The notes under the pieces were generated by a model, which had not been told where the DNA came from, did not search any database, and saw only the letters and a program-made list of their open reading frames with translations. A program made the translations under genes and the position numbers. Of a stretch of 64,000 bases of DNA, positions 51,233 to 58,600 are shown piece after piece. The stretch lies in assembly GCA_016197405.1 (NCBI GenBank), contig JACPVR010000006.1:32525-96524 (forward strand), in the 5' to 3' direction. Source of the DNA: Mycobacterium sp. (lineage in GTDB: Bacteria; Actinomycetota; Actinomycetes; Mycobacteriales; Mycobacteriaceae). How positions within the stretch are numbered: position 1 is the stretch's first letter; every line of letters begins with the position of its first letter.

Positions 51233-52743
51233 GCGCGGTTGGTGCCCGCTTCCTGGTCGAGTACGGCGTCGATCGAATGCTGGTCGGGCATGGCCAGGCC
51301 GTGCGTGCCGCGCCGGGCCAGCAGGTAGCCGAGGTAGCCCGCACCGATCACGACCATCACGATGACATAGAGCCAGGCGTCCTTGAAGGAGGCGTCGCGG
51401 AACAGTGCGAGCTCGAAGACCAGCCACACCACCGCGACGGCCAGGATGGGCTTCTCCCAACCGCCCAGATCGAACTTGCCGTTGACCGGCAGGTCCTTGC
51501 GCTTGACCAGGTAGAGCACCACCGTCGAGGCGTAGATGATGGCGGGCAGCAGCGTCGCGGCGCCGAACAGCGTGAACAGCGCGGTCTCGGACTGCGAGAA
51601 TATCGCCAGGATCAGTTCGGCGAGCACCACGAACAACACGGTGGCCTTGAACGGCGTGTGGAACCGCGGGGAGATCTGATTCCACTGCTGCCAGCCCGGG
51701 AAACGCTCGTCACGGGACATGGCCCAGGTCAAGCGAACTCCGGTCATCATGATGACCAAACCGCAGGCGAAGATCGCGATGACGACCATGAGCAGCAGCA
51801 GTGTGCTGACCGCAGACCCGAGGGTGTGCTTGATGACGTCGGCGATGAGCGTGCCCGATTCGGCCAGTGCCACCGGGTCGCCGGCAGCCAGCGTGACGGC
51901 GATGAGGAACACGAAACCCAATACGCCCGAAGCGATCACGGCCTGGCACATGGCACGCGGGACGACGCGCTCGGGATCGTTCGTCTCCTCGGCCAGGTTG
52001 GCCGCGGATTCGAAACCGACGATGGTGAAGGCGCCGAGCAGGAACCCCAGCATCCACGGACCTGCCGATGTCCAGTCGCCGAAGCTCCAGAAGCCTTCTG
52101 CCGGAACGGCTCCCTTACTGAAGAGGTTGCCGGGATCCATATCGCCCCGCACCGCGGCGACGATCAGCAGCAGCAGGGTCAAGGTCACCATGCCGACGAG
52201 CTCCAGGGATACCGCGCCGTTGTTGACCCGTTCGCTCCACTTGGTCGACAGCGCCAGCAGCACCGCCTGTGCCAACAACACCAGGGCGGTCACCGCCCAG
52301 GTGACGGTGCTGGTGCCCTCGTAGTTGAGCAGTACCGGCAGGACGGTCGAGGCGATCGTGTAGTCGACCGCGACCACCACGATGGCCAGGAAGGTGAACG
52401 AGATCCAGCCGATGATCCAGCCCAGGATCGGGTTGGCCAGCCGCGACATCCACTGATAGGCGTACCCGGTGACCGGGATGCGCGAGGCGATCGTGCCCAG
52501 GACGAAGGCCACCGCGAGTTGGCCGACGACGGCGATCGGCCAGGTCCAGATGCCGACCGGGCCCGAGGAGTTCAGCACCGCGCCGTAGGTGGTGAAGATG
52601 CCGGTCGCGATGGAGACGAAGGCGAATGCCACCGCGAACGAGGCGAAGCGTCCGGTGTGGCGCTCCATGGACTGCTTGTAGCCGAAATGCGCGAGTTCGG
52701 CGGCGTCACCGCCCGCGGAGGCGGCGGGATTCGACTCGGACAT
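51229..52743 (-). CDS. APC-superfamily permease of the GntR-controlled operon
   Basis: A 504-residue permease with about 12 transmembrane helices. ATG 52743 has GGAGG 10 nt upstream. YKQSMERHTGRFASFAVAFA and FVSIATGIFTTYG are the entry of the first helices, and FTIVGFESAANLAEETNDPE with RVVPRAMCQAV is the APC helix-6/loop signature, as in GABA or ethanolamine permeases. It is the first gene of the four-gene operon (permease, kinase, two oxidoreductases), all coupled by 4-nt overlaps. It differs from the first permease in the window (2679-4175) in sequence and operon context. Confidence 0.88.
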   Translation of the reverse strand: MSESNPAASAGGDAAELAHFGYKQSMERHTGRFASFAVAFAFVSIATGIFTTYGAVLNSSGPVGIWTWPIAVVGQLAVAFVLGTIASRIPVTGYAYQWMSRLANPILGWIIGWISFTFLAIVVVAVDYTIASTVLPVLLNYEGTSTVTWAVTALVLLAQAVLLALSTKWSERVNNGAVSLELVGMVTLTLLLLIVAAVRGDMDPGNLFSKGAVPAEGFWSFGDWTSAGPWMLGFLLGAFTIVGFESAANLAEETNDPERVVPRAMCQAVIASGVLGFVFLIAVTLAAGDPVALAESGTLIADVIKHTLGSAVSTLLLLMVVIAIFACGLVIMMTGVRLTWAMSRDERFPGWQQWNQISPRFHTPFKATVLFVVLAELILAIFSQSETALFTLFGAATLLPAIIYASTVVLYLVKRKDLPVNGKFDLGGWEKPILAVAVVWLVFELALFRDASFKDAWLYVIVMVVIGAGYLGYLLARRGTHGLAMPDQHSIDAVLDQEAGTNRA

Positions 52744-52759
52744 GTCTGGTTCCTCCAGT

Positions 52760-52771
52760 TGGTATAGACCA
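52760..52771. promoter_or_regulatory. dre-like operator 1 (TGGTATAGACCA)
   Basis: A 12-bp near-perfect dyad, one mismatch from TGGTCTAGACCA, the DasR/HutC-type core. It is 17-28 nt before the permease start codon, where a bound GntR protein would block the operon. A weaker third element TGGTTGGACCA follows at 52774-52784. Confidence 0.75.
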
Positions 52772-52841
52772 TGTGGTTGGACCAGAGTGTCATGTGATAC
52801 GCCACACCTGTCAAGCTGGGAAACGAACTGTTTACCTTCCA

Positions 52842-52853
52842 TGGCCTAGACCA
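52842..52853. promoter_or_regulatory. dre-like operator 2 (TGGCCTAGACCA)
   Basis: A 12-bp dyad, one mismatch from TGGTCTAGACCA, 41 nt upstream of the GntR start codon. With site 1 it fits autoregulation and control of the divergent operon by the same protein. Confidence 0.75.
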
Positions 52854-52881
52854 AGCGGTACCCAGGGCGGGGCCGGCCCGA

Positions 52882-52887
52882 TAGCCT
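52882..52887 (+). promoter_or_regulatory. -10 box TAGCCT of a probable leaderless gntR gene
   Basis: TAGCCT ends 6 nt before ATG 52894; no Shine-Dalgarno sequence exists in between, consistent with a leaderless mRNA. Confidence 0.55.
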
Positions 52888-52893
52888 TGTCGC

Positions 52894-53640
52894 ATGTCGC
52901 CGACGACGAGCAGGACCCGTCATCCGGCGGCCCCGCGCTATATCGCCATCGCCGAGGCGGTACGCGATCGCATCCTCACCGAAAAGCTCGGACCCAACAC
53001 CTTGCTGCCCTCTGAGCGAGAACTCGCCGAACAGCACCAGGTCAGCCGGATGACCGCTCGGCAAGCCCTCACCCTTCTGGAGAGTGAGGGCGTGGTCTAC
53101 CGCAAGCCGCCGCGCGGAACCTTCGTCGCCGAACCGCGGGTGCGCTTCCACATCGGCAGCTTCTCCGAAGAGGTCGCACGGCAGGGGTTACGTCCGGCCG
53201 CCCGGTTGCTGTGGGCGCAGAGCCAACAACCCAGTCCGTCGGTCCGGGCGGCACTCGAACTCGACGACCAGGCAGCCGTGCACGTCTTCCACCGGCTGCG
53301 CACCGTCGACGATGTCCCGTTTGCGCTGGAGACCACCTATCTGCCCGCCGCGCTCACCCCGGGCATCCTCGACGATCCTGACGAGGGCTCGTTGTGGGCC
53401 CTCCTGCGTGAGCGCTACGGCATCGAGCTGGCGACCTCGACAGCGGTGCTGGAGTCGATAGTCCTCGACGACGCCTCCAGCACGCAGCTCAATCTGCGGC
53501 CCGGTTCGGCGGGAACGGTGCTGACCCGACGGACCCTCGACGCCAGCGGGCGTTGCGTCGAATATGCGCGTGACATCTACCGCGCAGACCGCACCGCTTT
53601 CGAAGTATCCGAGGACCTGTCGCGTTCCCCGCTGCGATGA
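52894..53640 (+). CDS. GntR/HutC-family transcriptional regulator (DasR-like)
   Basis: A 248-residue regulator. The N-terminal winged helix (about 10-78) has AVRDRILTEKLGPNTLLPSE, RELAEQHQVSRMTARQALTL and LESEGVVYRKPPRGTFVAEP, and the C-terminal UTRA ligand-binding domain spans about 95-240 (FALETTYLPAALTPGIL). HutC-type proteins bind G-T-N-T-A-N-A-C-type dyads, exactly the pattern at 52760 and 52842. DasR itself binds glucosamine-6-phosphate; here the ligand should be a phosphorylated product of the divergent operon's kinase. It is transcribed alone and leaderlessly. Confidence 0.92.
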   Translation: MSPTTSRTRHPAAPRYIAIAEAVRDRILTEKLGPNTLLPSERELAEQHQVSRMTARQALTLLESEGVVYRKPPRGTFVAEPRVRFHIGSFSEEVARQGLRPAARLLWAQSQQPSPSVRAALELDDQAAVHVFHRLRTVDDVPFALETTYLPAALTPGILDDPDEGSLWALLRERYGIELATSTAVLESIVLDDASSTQLNLRPGSAGTVLTRRTLDASGRCVEYARDIYRADRTAFEVSEDLSRSPLR

Positions 53641-53715
53641 AGTGGGCAGGGCCGTCCCGGTCCTGTTGGGCACCGCTGGGTTTGACGCCGACGTAATCCG
53701 GTAACAATGTCTGCC

Positions 53716-53994
53716 ATGAAGCATCTGAAAGCGACTGTGGTGTCCGCCTTGGCCGTTGCCGCCCTGATGAGCGGGTGTTCGTCGGTCACCAACGAAGGTG
53801 GCGACACCAAGTGCAAGGACTTCACCTCGGCTGACGAGAAGAAGCAGAACGAAGCCATCACCAAGATGCTCAAGGACGAGGGCAAGAACGAGCCCGCCAA
53901 CCTCGAGCTCACCGGGACTCGGCTGTCGATCCAGACCTACTGCCAGACCGCCGGAACCCAGGACAGCACCATCAAGGAAGCGCCGCACCTGTAG
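53716..53994 (+). CDS. Small secreted lipoprotein (Lys/Glu-rich)
   Basis: A 92-residue lipoprotein. ATG 53716 (MKHLKATVVSALAVAALMSG) gives a clean basic-hydrophobic signal ending in the lipobox MSGC; ATG 53707 adds three residues and is equally possible. The mature part is highly charged (TKCKDFTSADEKKQNEAITK) with three further Cys-free turns and two Cys (CKDF and TYCQ) that may pair. It corresponds to a conserved small lipoprotein type in mycobacteria; the charged helix resembles cell-envelope chaperones, but no diagnostic motif is visible. It is close to the convergent CDF gene (12 nt). Confidence 0.75.
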   Translation: MKHLKATVVSALAVAALMSGCSSVTNEGGDTKCKDFTSADEKKQNEAITKMLKDEGKNEPANLELTGTRLSIQTYCQTAGTQDSTIKEAPHL

Positions 53995-54006
53995 AGGTCC
54001 GACTCC

Positions 54007-54954
54007 TCACGTCGGGTCCGCGCCGTCCTCGAAGTCGGGGTCGGCAACCGTCAGCAAGGCATCCGCGACCAGCGGATGGCTTTCCAGTTCGCGTTCCAGC
54101 GCGCGCAATCGGTGCGCGACATGGGACTCGGAATCATCGCCGACGAGGTCGACACTGCCCACCAGGAACAACTGCTTGGGGCCGATGAACTCCAGTCTCA
54201 GGTAGCGCACGGTCTGCACGTCGGCCAGCTCCTCGAGGTGCGCGCGGGCGGCGGCGTAGACGGCCGACGACGCGGGCTCGCCGGTCAGGAACCGGCGGTT
54301 GCGATCGATCAGGATCACCGCCACCACCCCGAGCAGCACTCCCACCAGGATCGAGCCCGCCGCATCGAAGGCCGCATTGCCGGTGAGCTGATGTAACCCG
54401 ATTCCGCCCAGTGCGATCAGCAGGCCGATCAGCGCGGCGCTGTCCTCGGCGAAAACCGCCCGGGTGGTGGGATCCGATGTGGCCAAGGCATGTTCGAGCA
54501 CATCGAGTTGGTACTGCCGCGCCTCGGATCGCAGCTGGCGCACGGCCTGCAGGAACGAGGTGCCCTCGAAGAGCAGTGCCAGCCCGAGCACCGCGTAGGC
54601 GATGGGATAGTTCTCGTGGCCGCCGGGCTCACGCAGCAGATCGGATATGCCGTGCCACACCGACACCGCGGCACCCATGACGAACAATCCGACGGCGGCC
54701 AGTAGCGACCACACGTAGGCCTCACGCCCGTAACCCATCGGACGGATGTCGTCGGCTGGCCGTGAGCTGCGCCGGTTGGCGATCAGCAGGAAAACCTGAT
54801 TGCCGGTGTCGGCCCACGAATGGGCCGATTCGGCAACCATGGATGCCGACCCGGAGATGGTCGCTGCCACCGTCTTGGCCACGGCGACAAGGAGATTCGC
54901 GCCGAATGCGATGATGACGGTGCGGGTGCTCTCGCCTGCGGGTGCGGTGGTCAC
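54007..54954 (-). CDS. Cation diffusion facilitator (CDF) transporter
   Basis: A 315-residue CDF-family efflux protein with six transmembrane helices and a C-terminal cytoplasmic domain (about 215-310). The family motif SASMVAESAHSWADTGNQVF is at about 35-54, with metal-binding Asp and His/Glu residues, and the helix-5 pattern ALIALGGIGLHQLTGNAAFD is followed by AAGSILVGVLLG. The tail ends with ELESHPLVADALLTVADPD. It exports divalent metal (zinc, iron, cobalt or manganese) using the proton gradient. The selectivity cannot be set from sequence. Confidence 0.9.
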   Translation of the reverse strand: MTTAPAGESTRTVIIAFGANLLVAVAKTVAATISGSASMVAESAHSWADTGNQVFLLIANRRSSRPADDIRPMGYGREAYVWSLLAAVGLFVMGAAVSVWHGISDLLREPGGHENYPIAYAVLGLALLFEGTSFLQAVRQLRSEARQYQLDVLEHALATSDPTTRAVFAEDSAALIGLLIALGGIGLHQLTGNAAFDAAGSILVGVLLGVVAVILIDRNRRFLTGEPASSAVYAAARAHLEELADVQTVRYLRLEFIGPKQLFLVGSVDLVGDDSESHVAHRLRALERELESHPLVADALLTVADPDFEDGADPT

Positions 54955-54978
54955 CTCATCAGTGTGACGCGTCGGCGG

Positions 54979-55116
54979 TCAACGCGACTCGCTGTCGGTG
55001 GCGGGGCCGGTCGACGTCGCACCACCCTCATCGGCCCAGTCGGACCGATCGTCGGCGCCTTTGGCCGGGTCGCTGTCGGTGTCATCGGTGCCCTGCTGCG
55101 TTCTATTGGGATCCAT
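54979..55116 (-). CDS. 45-residue acidic, intrinsically disordered small protein (candidate)
   Basis: A frame from ATG 55116 to TGA 54979 coding MDPNRTQQGTDDTDSDPAKG followed by an ADDRSDWADEGG-type tail, rich in Asp, Thr, Ser and Gly and lacking hydrophobic residues. Third codon positions are GC-rich like the real genes nearby, but there is no clear RBS and the segment is short, so the call is tentative. It sits directly upstream of the CDF gene on the same strand (24 nt). An acidic peptide with possible metal-buffering ability would make sense next to a CDF transporter, but that is speculation. Confidence 0.42.
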   Translation of the reverse strand: MDPNRTQQGTDDTDSDPAKGADDRSDWADEGGATSTGPATDSESR

Positions 55117-55154
55117 CCGCGCCGACTACCCGTAATGGCGGCACCTCACTCGTC

Positions 55155-55160
55155 TACCGT
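55155..55160 (+). promoter_or_regulatory. -10 box TACCGT of a probable leaderless NTF2-like gene
   Basis: TACCGT lies 6 nt before ATG 55167 without a Shine-Dalgarno sequence. Confidence 0.5.
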
Positions 55161-55166
55161 GTCGGC

Positions 55167-55559
55167 ATGCACCCATTCCGCGCCGCCGTCGAAGCCGGCG
55201 ATTTCGATGCCCTGCCCGCACTGTGTGCCGAGAACGTGGTTTTCCGCAGTCCGATCGCCCACAAGCCCTACCACGGCCGGGAAACACTGGGCGTCATACT
55301 GCGTGCGGTGTCAAGGGTCTTCGAGGACTTGCACTATGTGCGTGAGATCGGGGCGGAGGGCGATCCCGACCACGCGCTGGTCTTCGTCGCCAAGGTCGGT
55401 GACCTGGAGATCAACGGCTGCGACTTCCTGCACTACGGACCCGACGGGCTGATCGACGAGTTCACCGTCATGCTGCGCCCGCTCAAGGCCGTCACCGCCT
55501 TCGCCGAGAAGATGGGCGTCGAGTTCGCGGCCGCGATGGCCGAAGCGCAACACGGGTAG
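55167..55559 (+). CDS. NTF2-like / SnoaL-like small protein
   Basis: A 130-residue cone-shaped (NTF2-like) protein. ATG 55167 gives MHPFRAAVEAGDFDALPALC, the family opening in which residues FDALPALCAENVVFRSPIAH shape the pocket. GREVLG-like GRETLGVILRAVSRVFEDL and a FVAKVGDLEINGCDFLHYGP segment follow, ending AEKMGVEFAAAMAEAQHG. Such proteins bind or convert small hydrophobic ligands (SnoaL, limonene epoxide hydrolase, ketosteroid isomerase relatives). The substrate is unknown. It is probably leaderless. Confidence 0.8.
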   Translation: MHPFRAAVEAGDFDALPALCAENVVFRSPIAHKPYHGRETLGVILRAVSRVFEDLHYVREIGAEGDPDHALVFVAKVGDLEINGCDFLHYGPDGLIDEFTVMLRPLKAVTAFAEKMGVEFAAAMAEAQHG

Positions 55560-55637
55560 TCCGCTACGCGTGGATTCACCGCGCCGTCGCCGCACGCTGG
55601 GACTGTCCAGAACAGTCCGGCCCGGCAGGAGACGGCG

Positions 55638-56060
55638 ATGGCGAAGATCGGCACCGACCGGATGATCGTCCGCGGCGAATACCGGCCGGATCACAGCTGG
55701 CTGTTCACCATTTGTTACACGGCCTGCTTCGCCGAGGCCGACCTGGGCCAACGGTTCGACGACGCCGTCCAGATCCGGCAGGTGCACGCCGTCGGACCCG
55801 GCGCCGTCTATGAGCAGCCGGTGTTCTTCACCGCGACGAGCCGACGAGTCTTCCGGAAGAAGCGCATCGTGGTGCGCAGCGAATGTTTCGACCCCGAGTC
55901 CGGCCTTGACACCGTGTGCGCGTGGATCCGGCTGCATAGCGGTGCGCGTCCGGTCGTCGATGAACAGTGCACGCCGCCGCTGGTACCCCAGGCCGGGCCG
56001 GCGGCGGCGCGCGCCACCCGGTCATGCCCGAGGGTGCCGGTTCAGTCTCTGCGCTGCTGA
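55638..56060 (+). CDS. Hypothetical protein, convergent overlap with UBP gene
   Basis: A 140-residue frame with AGGAG 9 nt before ATG 55638. The N-terminal part has a W-x-F-x-I-C-Y-x-A-C-F segment (residues about 20-30) and a mid-part with VFFTATSRRVFRKKRIVVRS; the tail is Pro/Ala/Arg-rich and probably disordered. No family is recognised. It overlaps the 3' end of the UBP-type zinc finger gene by 19 nt on the opposite strand, so the tail coding is questionable, while the first about 115 codons look genuine in codon use. Confidence 0.55.
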   Translation: MAKIGTDRMIVRGEYRPDHSWLFTICYTACFAEADLGQRFDDAVQIRQVHAVGPGAVYEQPVFFTATSRRVFRKKRIVVRSECFDPESGLDTVCAWIRLHSGARPVVDEQCTPPLVPQAGPAAARATRSCPRVPVQSLRC

Positions 56061-56395
56061 AGCTGCTCGTACCAGTCGGCGGGAACCCGGCCTCGCGGGC
56101 CCGGCACCGTCTCGTCGGCGGGACGGCAGTCCGGCGGTGCCAGCGGCGGGCCGTCGGCGTAATCGTTGGTGTCGTAATTCCAGAACCAGTCCTCACCCGG
56201 TTCGAACGACTGGATGATGGGGTGCCCGCTGGCCTTCCAGTGCGCGGTGGCGTGCCGCATCAGTGAGTCGTCGCAGCAGCCGATGTGTCCGCAGGCGGCG
56301 CAGCGGCGCAGGTGCACCCACCAGCCGCCGCTTGCGTCGCATTCCTGGCAGCCCGTGCCGCTCGGAGTGGCGGCAGGATCGATAGGGGCGCTCAT
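56042..56395 (-). CDS. UBP-type zinc finger protein
   Basis: A 117-residue protein with a single UBP zinc finger: CQECDASGGWWVHLRRCAAC and GHIGCCDDSLMRHATAHWKA (two adjoining pieces) place the Cys and His zinc ligands, and HPIIQSFEPGEDWFWNY is the ubiquitin-hydrolase-like continuation, typical of the small bacterial version with no ubiquitin system. It is widespread in actinobacteria; the ligand (possibly a C-terminal di-Gly-like tail) is unproven. ATG 56395 has no strong RBS. The last codons overlap the convergent 55638 gene. Confidence 0.85.
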   Translation of the reverse strand: MSAPIDPAATPSGTGCQECDASGGWWVHLRRCAACGHIGCCDDSLMRHATAHWKASGHPIIQSFEPGEDWFWNYDTNDYADGPPLAPPDCRPADETVPGPRGRVPADWYEQLQQRRD

Positions 56396-56450
56396 GGCAC
56401 CGACCTTACTGTCGATCCGCCAAATCCGTCCCCGCCTCAGGGCGGCTCGC

Positions 56451-56456
56451 TAGGGT
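56451..56456 (+). promoter_or_regulatory. -10 box TAGGGT of a probable leaderless SRPBCC gene
   Basis: TAGGGT is 7 nt from ATG 56464, with no Shine-Dalgarno sequence. Confidence 0.55.
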
Positions 56457-56463
56457 TTCGGCC

Positions 56464-56904
56464 ATGGCAACCAGTGATTCCCGAGAAGTGGTCATCGAAG
56501 CAACCCCGGCCGAGATCCTCGATGTGATCGCCGATGTCGAGTCGACGCCGACCTGGTCGCCGCAGTACCAAAAAGCCGAGATCCTGGCGAGCTATCCGGA
56601 CGGCCGACCGAAGCAGGTCAAGATGACGGTCAAGGCCGCCGGTCTGACCGATGAGCAGGTCATCGAATACACCTGGGCCGACACCAGCGTGACGTGGACA
56701 TTGGTCTCCTCGGGTCAGCTCAAGGCGCAGGACGCCGGGTACACGCTCACGCCGGACGGCGACAAGACGCGAGTGAAATTCGACATGTTGATCGACCTGT
56801 CGATCCCGATGCCCGGCTTCCTGCTCAAGCGCACGCTCAAAGGTGGCATGGAGACCGCGACCGACGGCCTGCGCAAGCAGGTGCTGAAGGTCAAGAAGGG
56901 CTGA
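56464..56904 (+). CDS. SRPBCC (START-like) family protein
   Basis: A 146-residue helix-grip protein, cyclase/polyketide-ligand-binding type. The hallmark is EVVIEATPAEILDVIADVES (about 9-28), TWSPQYQKAEIL and the C-terminal helix PGFLLKRTLKGGMETATDGL. Mycobacteria have many such lipid- or polyketide-binding proteins. The N-terminus is preceded by a leaderless promoter. Its job is unknown; the downstream neighbour is an F420-type oxidoreductase on the same strand, 91 nt on. Confidence 0.87.
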   Translation: MATSDSREVVIEATPAEILDVIADVESTPTWSPQYQKAEILASYPDGRPKQVKMTVKAAGLTDEQVIEYTWADTSVTWTLVSSGQLKAQDAGYTLTPDGDKTRVKFDMLIDLSIPMPGFLLKRTLKGGMETATDGLRKQVLKVKKG

Positions 56905-56995
56905 GTTGCGGGTGCCCGCGCGCTCCGGCTGACAAGAGTTTGAATCGCGCTGAGCGCCCCGGAATGCGTCGCCGTGGTGACGGGTTGGCTCAGGT

Positions 56996-57910
56996 ATGTC
57001 CCATGGAGTCGTTCTCACGCCCGACCGCGCTTCGGCCAATATCGTCGATGACGCGATCGCACAGGCGAAAGCCGCGTATGACGTCGGAGTCCGGCAGGTG
57101 TGGCTGGCGCAGCGTTTCGACTTCGACTCGATAGCGCTGGCCGGGCTGGTGGGTGCGGCGGTACCGGGTCTCGGCGTCGGCACGTCGGTGGTACCGATCA
57201 ACCCCCGCCACCCGTTGACCCTGGCCGCGGCCGCGCAGACCGCGCAGGCGGCTACGCACGGCAATTTCAGCCTCGGATTGGGACTCGGCGCCCCGGCGAT
57301 CGAATCCGAGGCATTCGGCATCGAGTTCGACAAACCGGTACGCAGGCTTCGCGAGTACCTGACGGTTTTGCGGTCGATCCTGCATGACGGCACCGCCGGT
57401 TTCCACGGCGCTGAGGTGACGGCCAGCCCGCAATGGCCCGTCGATGTTCCCGGTGGTGCACCGCTGCCGGTCTACGTCGCGGCGATGGGGCCACAGGCGC
57501 TGCGGGCCACCGGTGAACTCGCCGACGGCACATTGCCGTACCTGGCAGGTCCGCGCACCATCGCCGAGTTCATCGCACCCACCATCGGCAAGGCGGCGGC
57601 TGCCGCGGCGCGGCCACAGCCGAGGATCATCGCAATCGTGCCGGTGGTGATCGACGACGACGCCGATGCCGCGCGTGCGTATGCGGCTGAAGAACTGGCG
57701 TTCTATGCGACCATCCCGTCCTACCAGGCGGTCATCGCCCGCGAAGGTGTGGACGGTGTCGCCGATCTGGCCGCGGTCGGGTCCGCCGAGACGGTGGCGC
57801 GCAAGTTGCGGTCCTACCTGGACGCCGGTGCCACCGATGTGGTGCCGACGGTGTTGCGCAACGACAAGGACCAAACGCGGCAGCTGTGGCAGATTGCCGC
57901 ACAGCTGTAG
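56996..57910 (+). CDS. LLM-class (F420-dependent) oxidoreductase
   Basis: A 304-residue luciferase-like TIM-barrel protein. AVPGLGVGTSVVPINPRHPL, LGLGLGAPAIESEAFGIEFD and LPVYVAAMGPQALRATGELA are family blocks. It likely uses coenzyme F420 or FMN to reduce or oxidise a hydride acceptor; mycobacteria have dozens of these. The stop lies 3 nt from the end of the convergent ureF gene. A start at ATG 56996 is reasonable though the RBS is unclear; the first about 20 residues of the barrel are present. Confidence 0.82.
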   Translation: MSHGVVLTPDRASANIVDDAIAQAKAAYDVGVRQVWLAQRFDFDSIALAGLVGAAVPGLGVGTSVVPINPRHPLTLAAAAQTAQAATHGNFSLGLGLGAPAIESEAFGIEFDKPVRRLREYLTVLRSILHDGTAGFHGAEVTASPQWPVDVPGGAPLPVYVAAMGPQALRATGELADGTLPYLAGPRTIAEFIAPTIGKAAAAAARPQPRIIAIVPVVIDDDADAARAYAAEELAFYATIPSYQAVIAREGVDGVADLAAVGSAETVARKLRSYLDAGATDVVPTVLRNDKDQTRQLWQIAAQL

Positions 57911-57913
57911 CCC

Positions 57914-58600
57914 TCAGCTGGCGAAGGAACGCTGCCGCCGGGTCTCATGTCGCATGCCGGCGATATCGAATTGGATTGCCGTGCTGGATATCTGGTCGAC
58001 CGGCCGGTCGCAGGACGCGCTGGCCAGCGCGACGATCGCGCCGACATTGCGAACCTGGATGCGTTGCGATGCCAGCGGACTGCACCGCCCGAGCCGGACC
58101 GCCGCGCTGAGCACCGAGGCCATCGCCGAGCGCAGCGACCCCAGGACGGTGGTGTGCGCGCTGACACCGAAACCCGCCTGTAGTGCCGCCTCCACCACGG
58201 CGATGTTCCCGTCGGATTCACCGGCCAACACCGATGTGATGTAGGCGTCGCCGTCGGCCAACCCGACCTCGCGCGCCGTCACCGCGAGCTGTCTGCCTGC
58301 CGACTGAGAGGCGACCCGGGCGTTGTCGAACAGTTTGTGGGACGACAACAGGATGTCGAGGTCACGCAACCGGCCGGCCGACGGCGCCACCCGCCAAGCC
58401 GCAGCGGTGACGGTGGCGTCCAATGGCGCGAAGCCGTACGTCAGGTAGTCCATGACGGCGGCCTCGATCTCGGCGGTCCCCGCCTCGGGCCGGTGGGCCA
58501 GCCACTCCTCGAATCCGTTGCTGTGCACCAGCCTTCCGGCTGGAAAAGCACTGTCGTGCAACTGAAGCCACAATGCGGTGGCCACCGCATCGTCAGTCAT
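57914..58600 (-). CDS. ureF: Urease accessory protein UreF
   Basis: A 228-residue, all-helical UreF. ATG 58600 (MTDDAVATALWLQLHDSAFP) overlaps the last 8 nt of ureE. AGRLVHSNGFEEWLAH is the UreF opening, and LLSSHKLFDNARVASQSAGRQ is the conserved middle. The C-terminal QRSFAS is short. It is the GTPase-activating partner of UreG and docks with UreD on apo-urease to load nickel. It is the last gene of the operon and ends against the convergent LLM gene. Confidence 0.93.
   Translation of the reverse strand: MTDDAVATALWLQLHDSAFPAGRLVHSNGFEEWLAHRPEAGTAEIEAAVMDYLTYGFAPLDATVTAAAWRVAPSAGRLRDLDILLSSHKLFDNARVASQSAGRQLAVTAREVGLADGDAYITSVLAGESDGNIAVVEAALQAGFGVSAHTTVLGSLRSAMASVLSAAVRLGRCSPLASQRIQVRNVGAIVALASASCDRPVDQISSTAIQFDIAGMRHETRRQRSFAS

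Noticed and set aside
50839..52767. A 642-codon + strand frame over the kinase and permease genes
   Set aside because: Opposite strand has an APC permease and FGGY kinase with intact motifs; the frame is low-complexity Arg/Gly/Asp, an antisense artefact.
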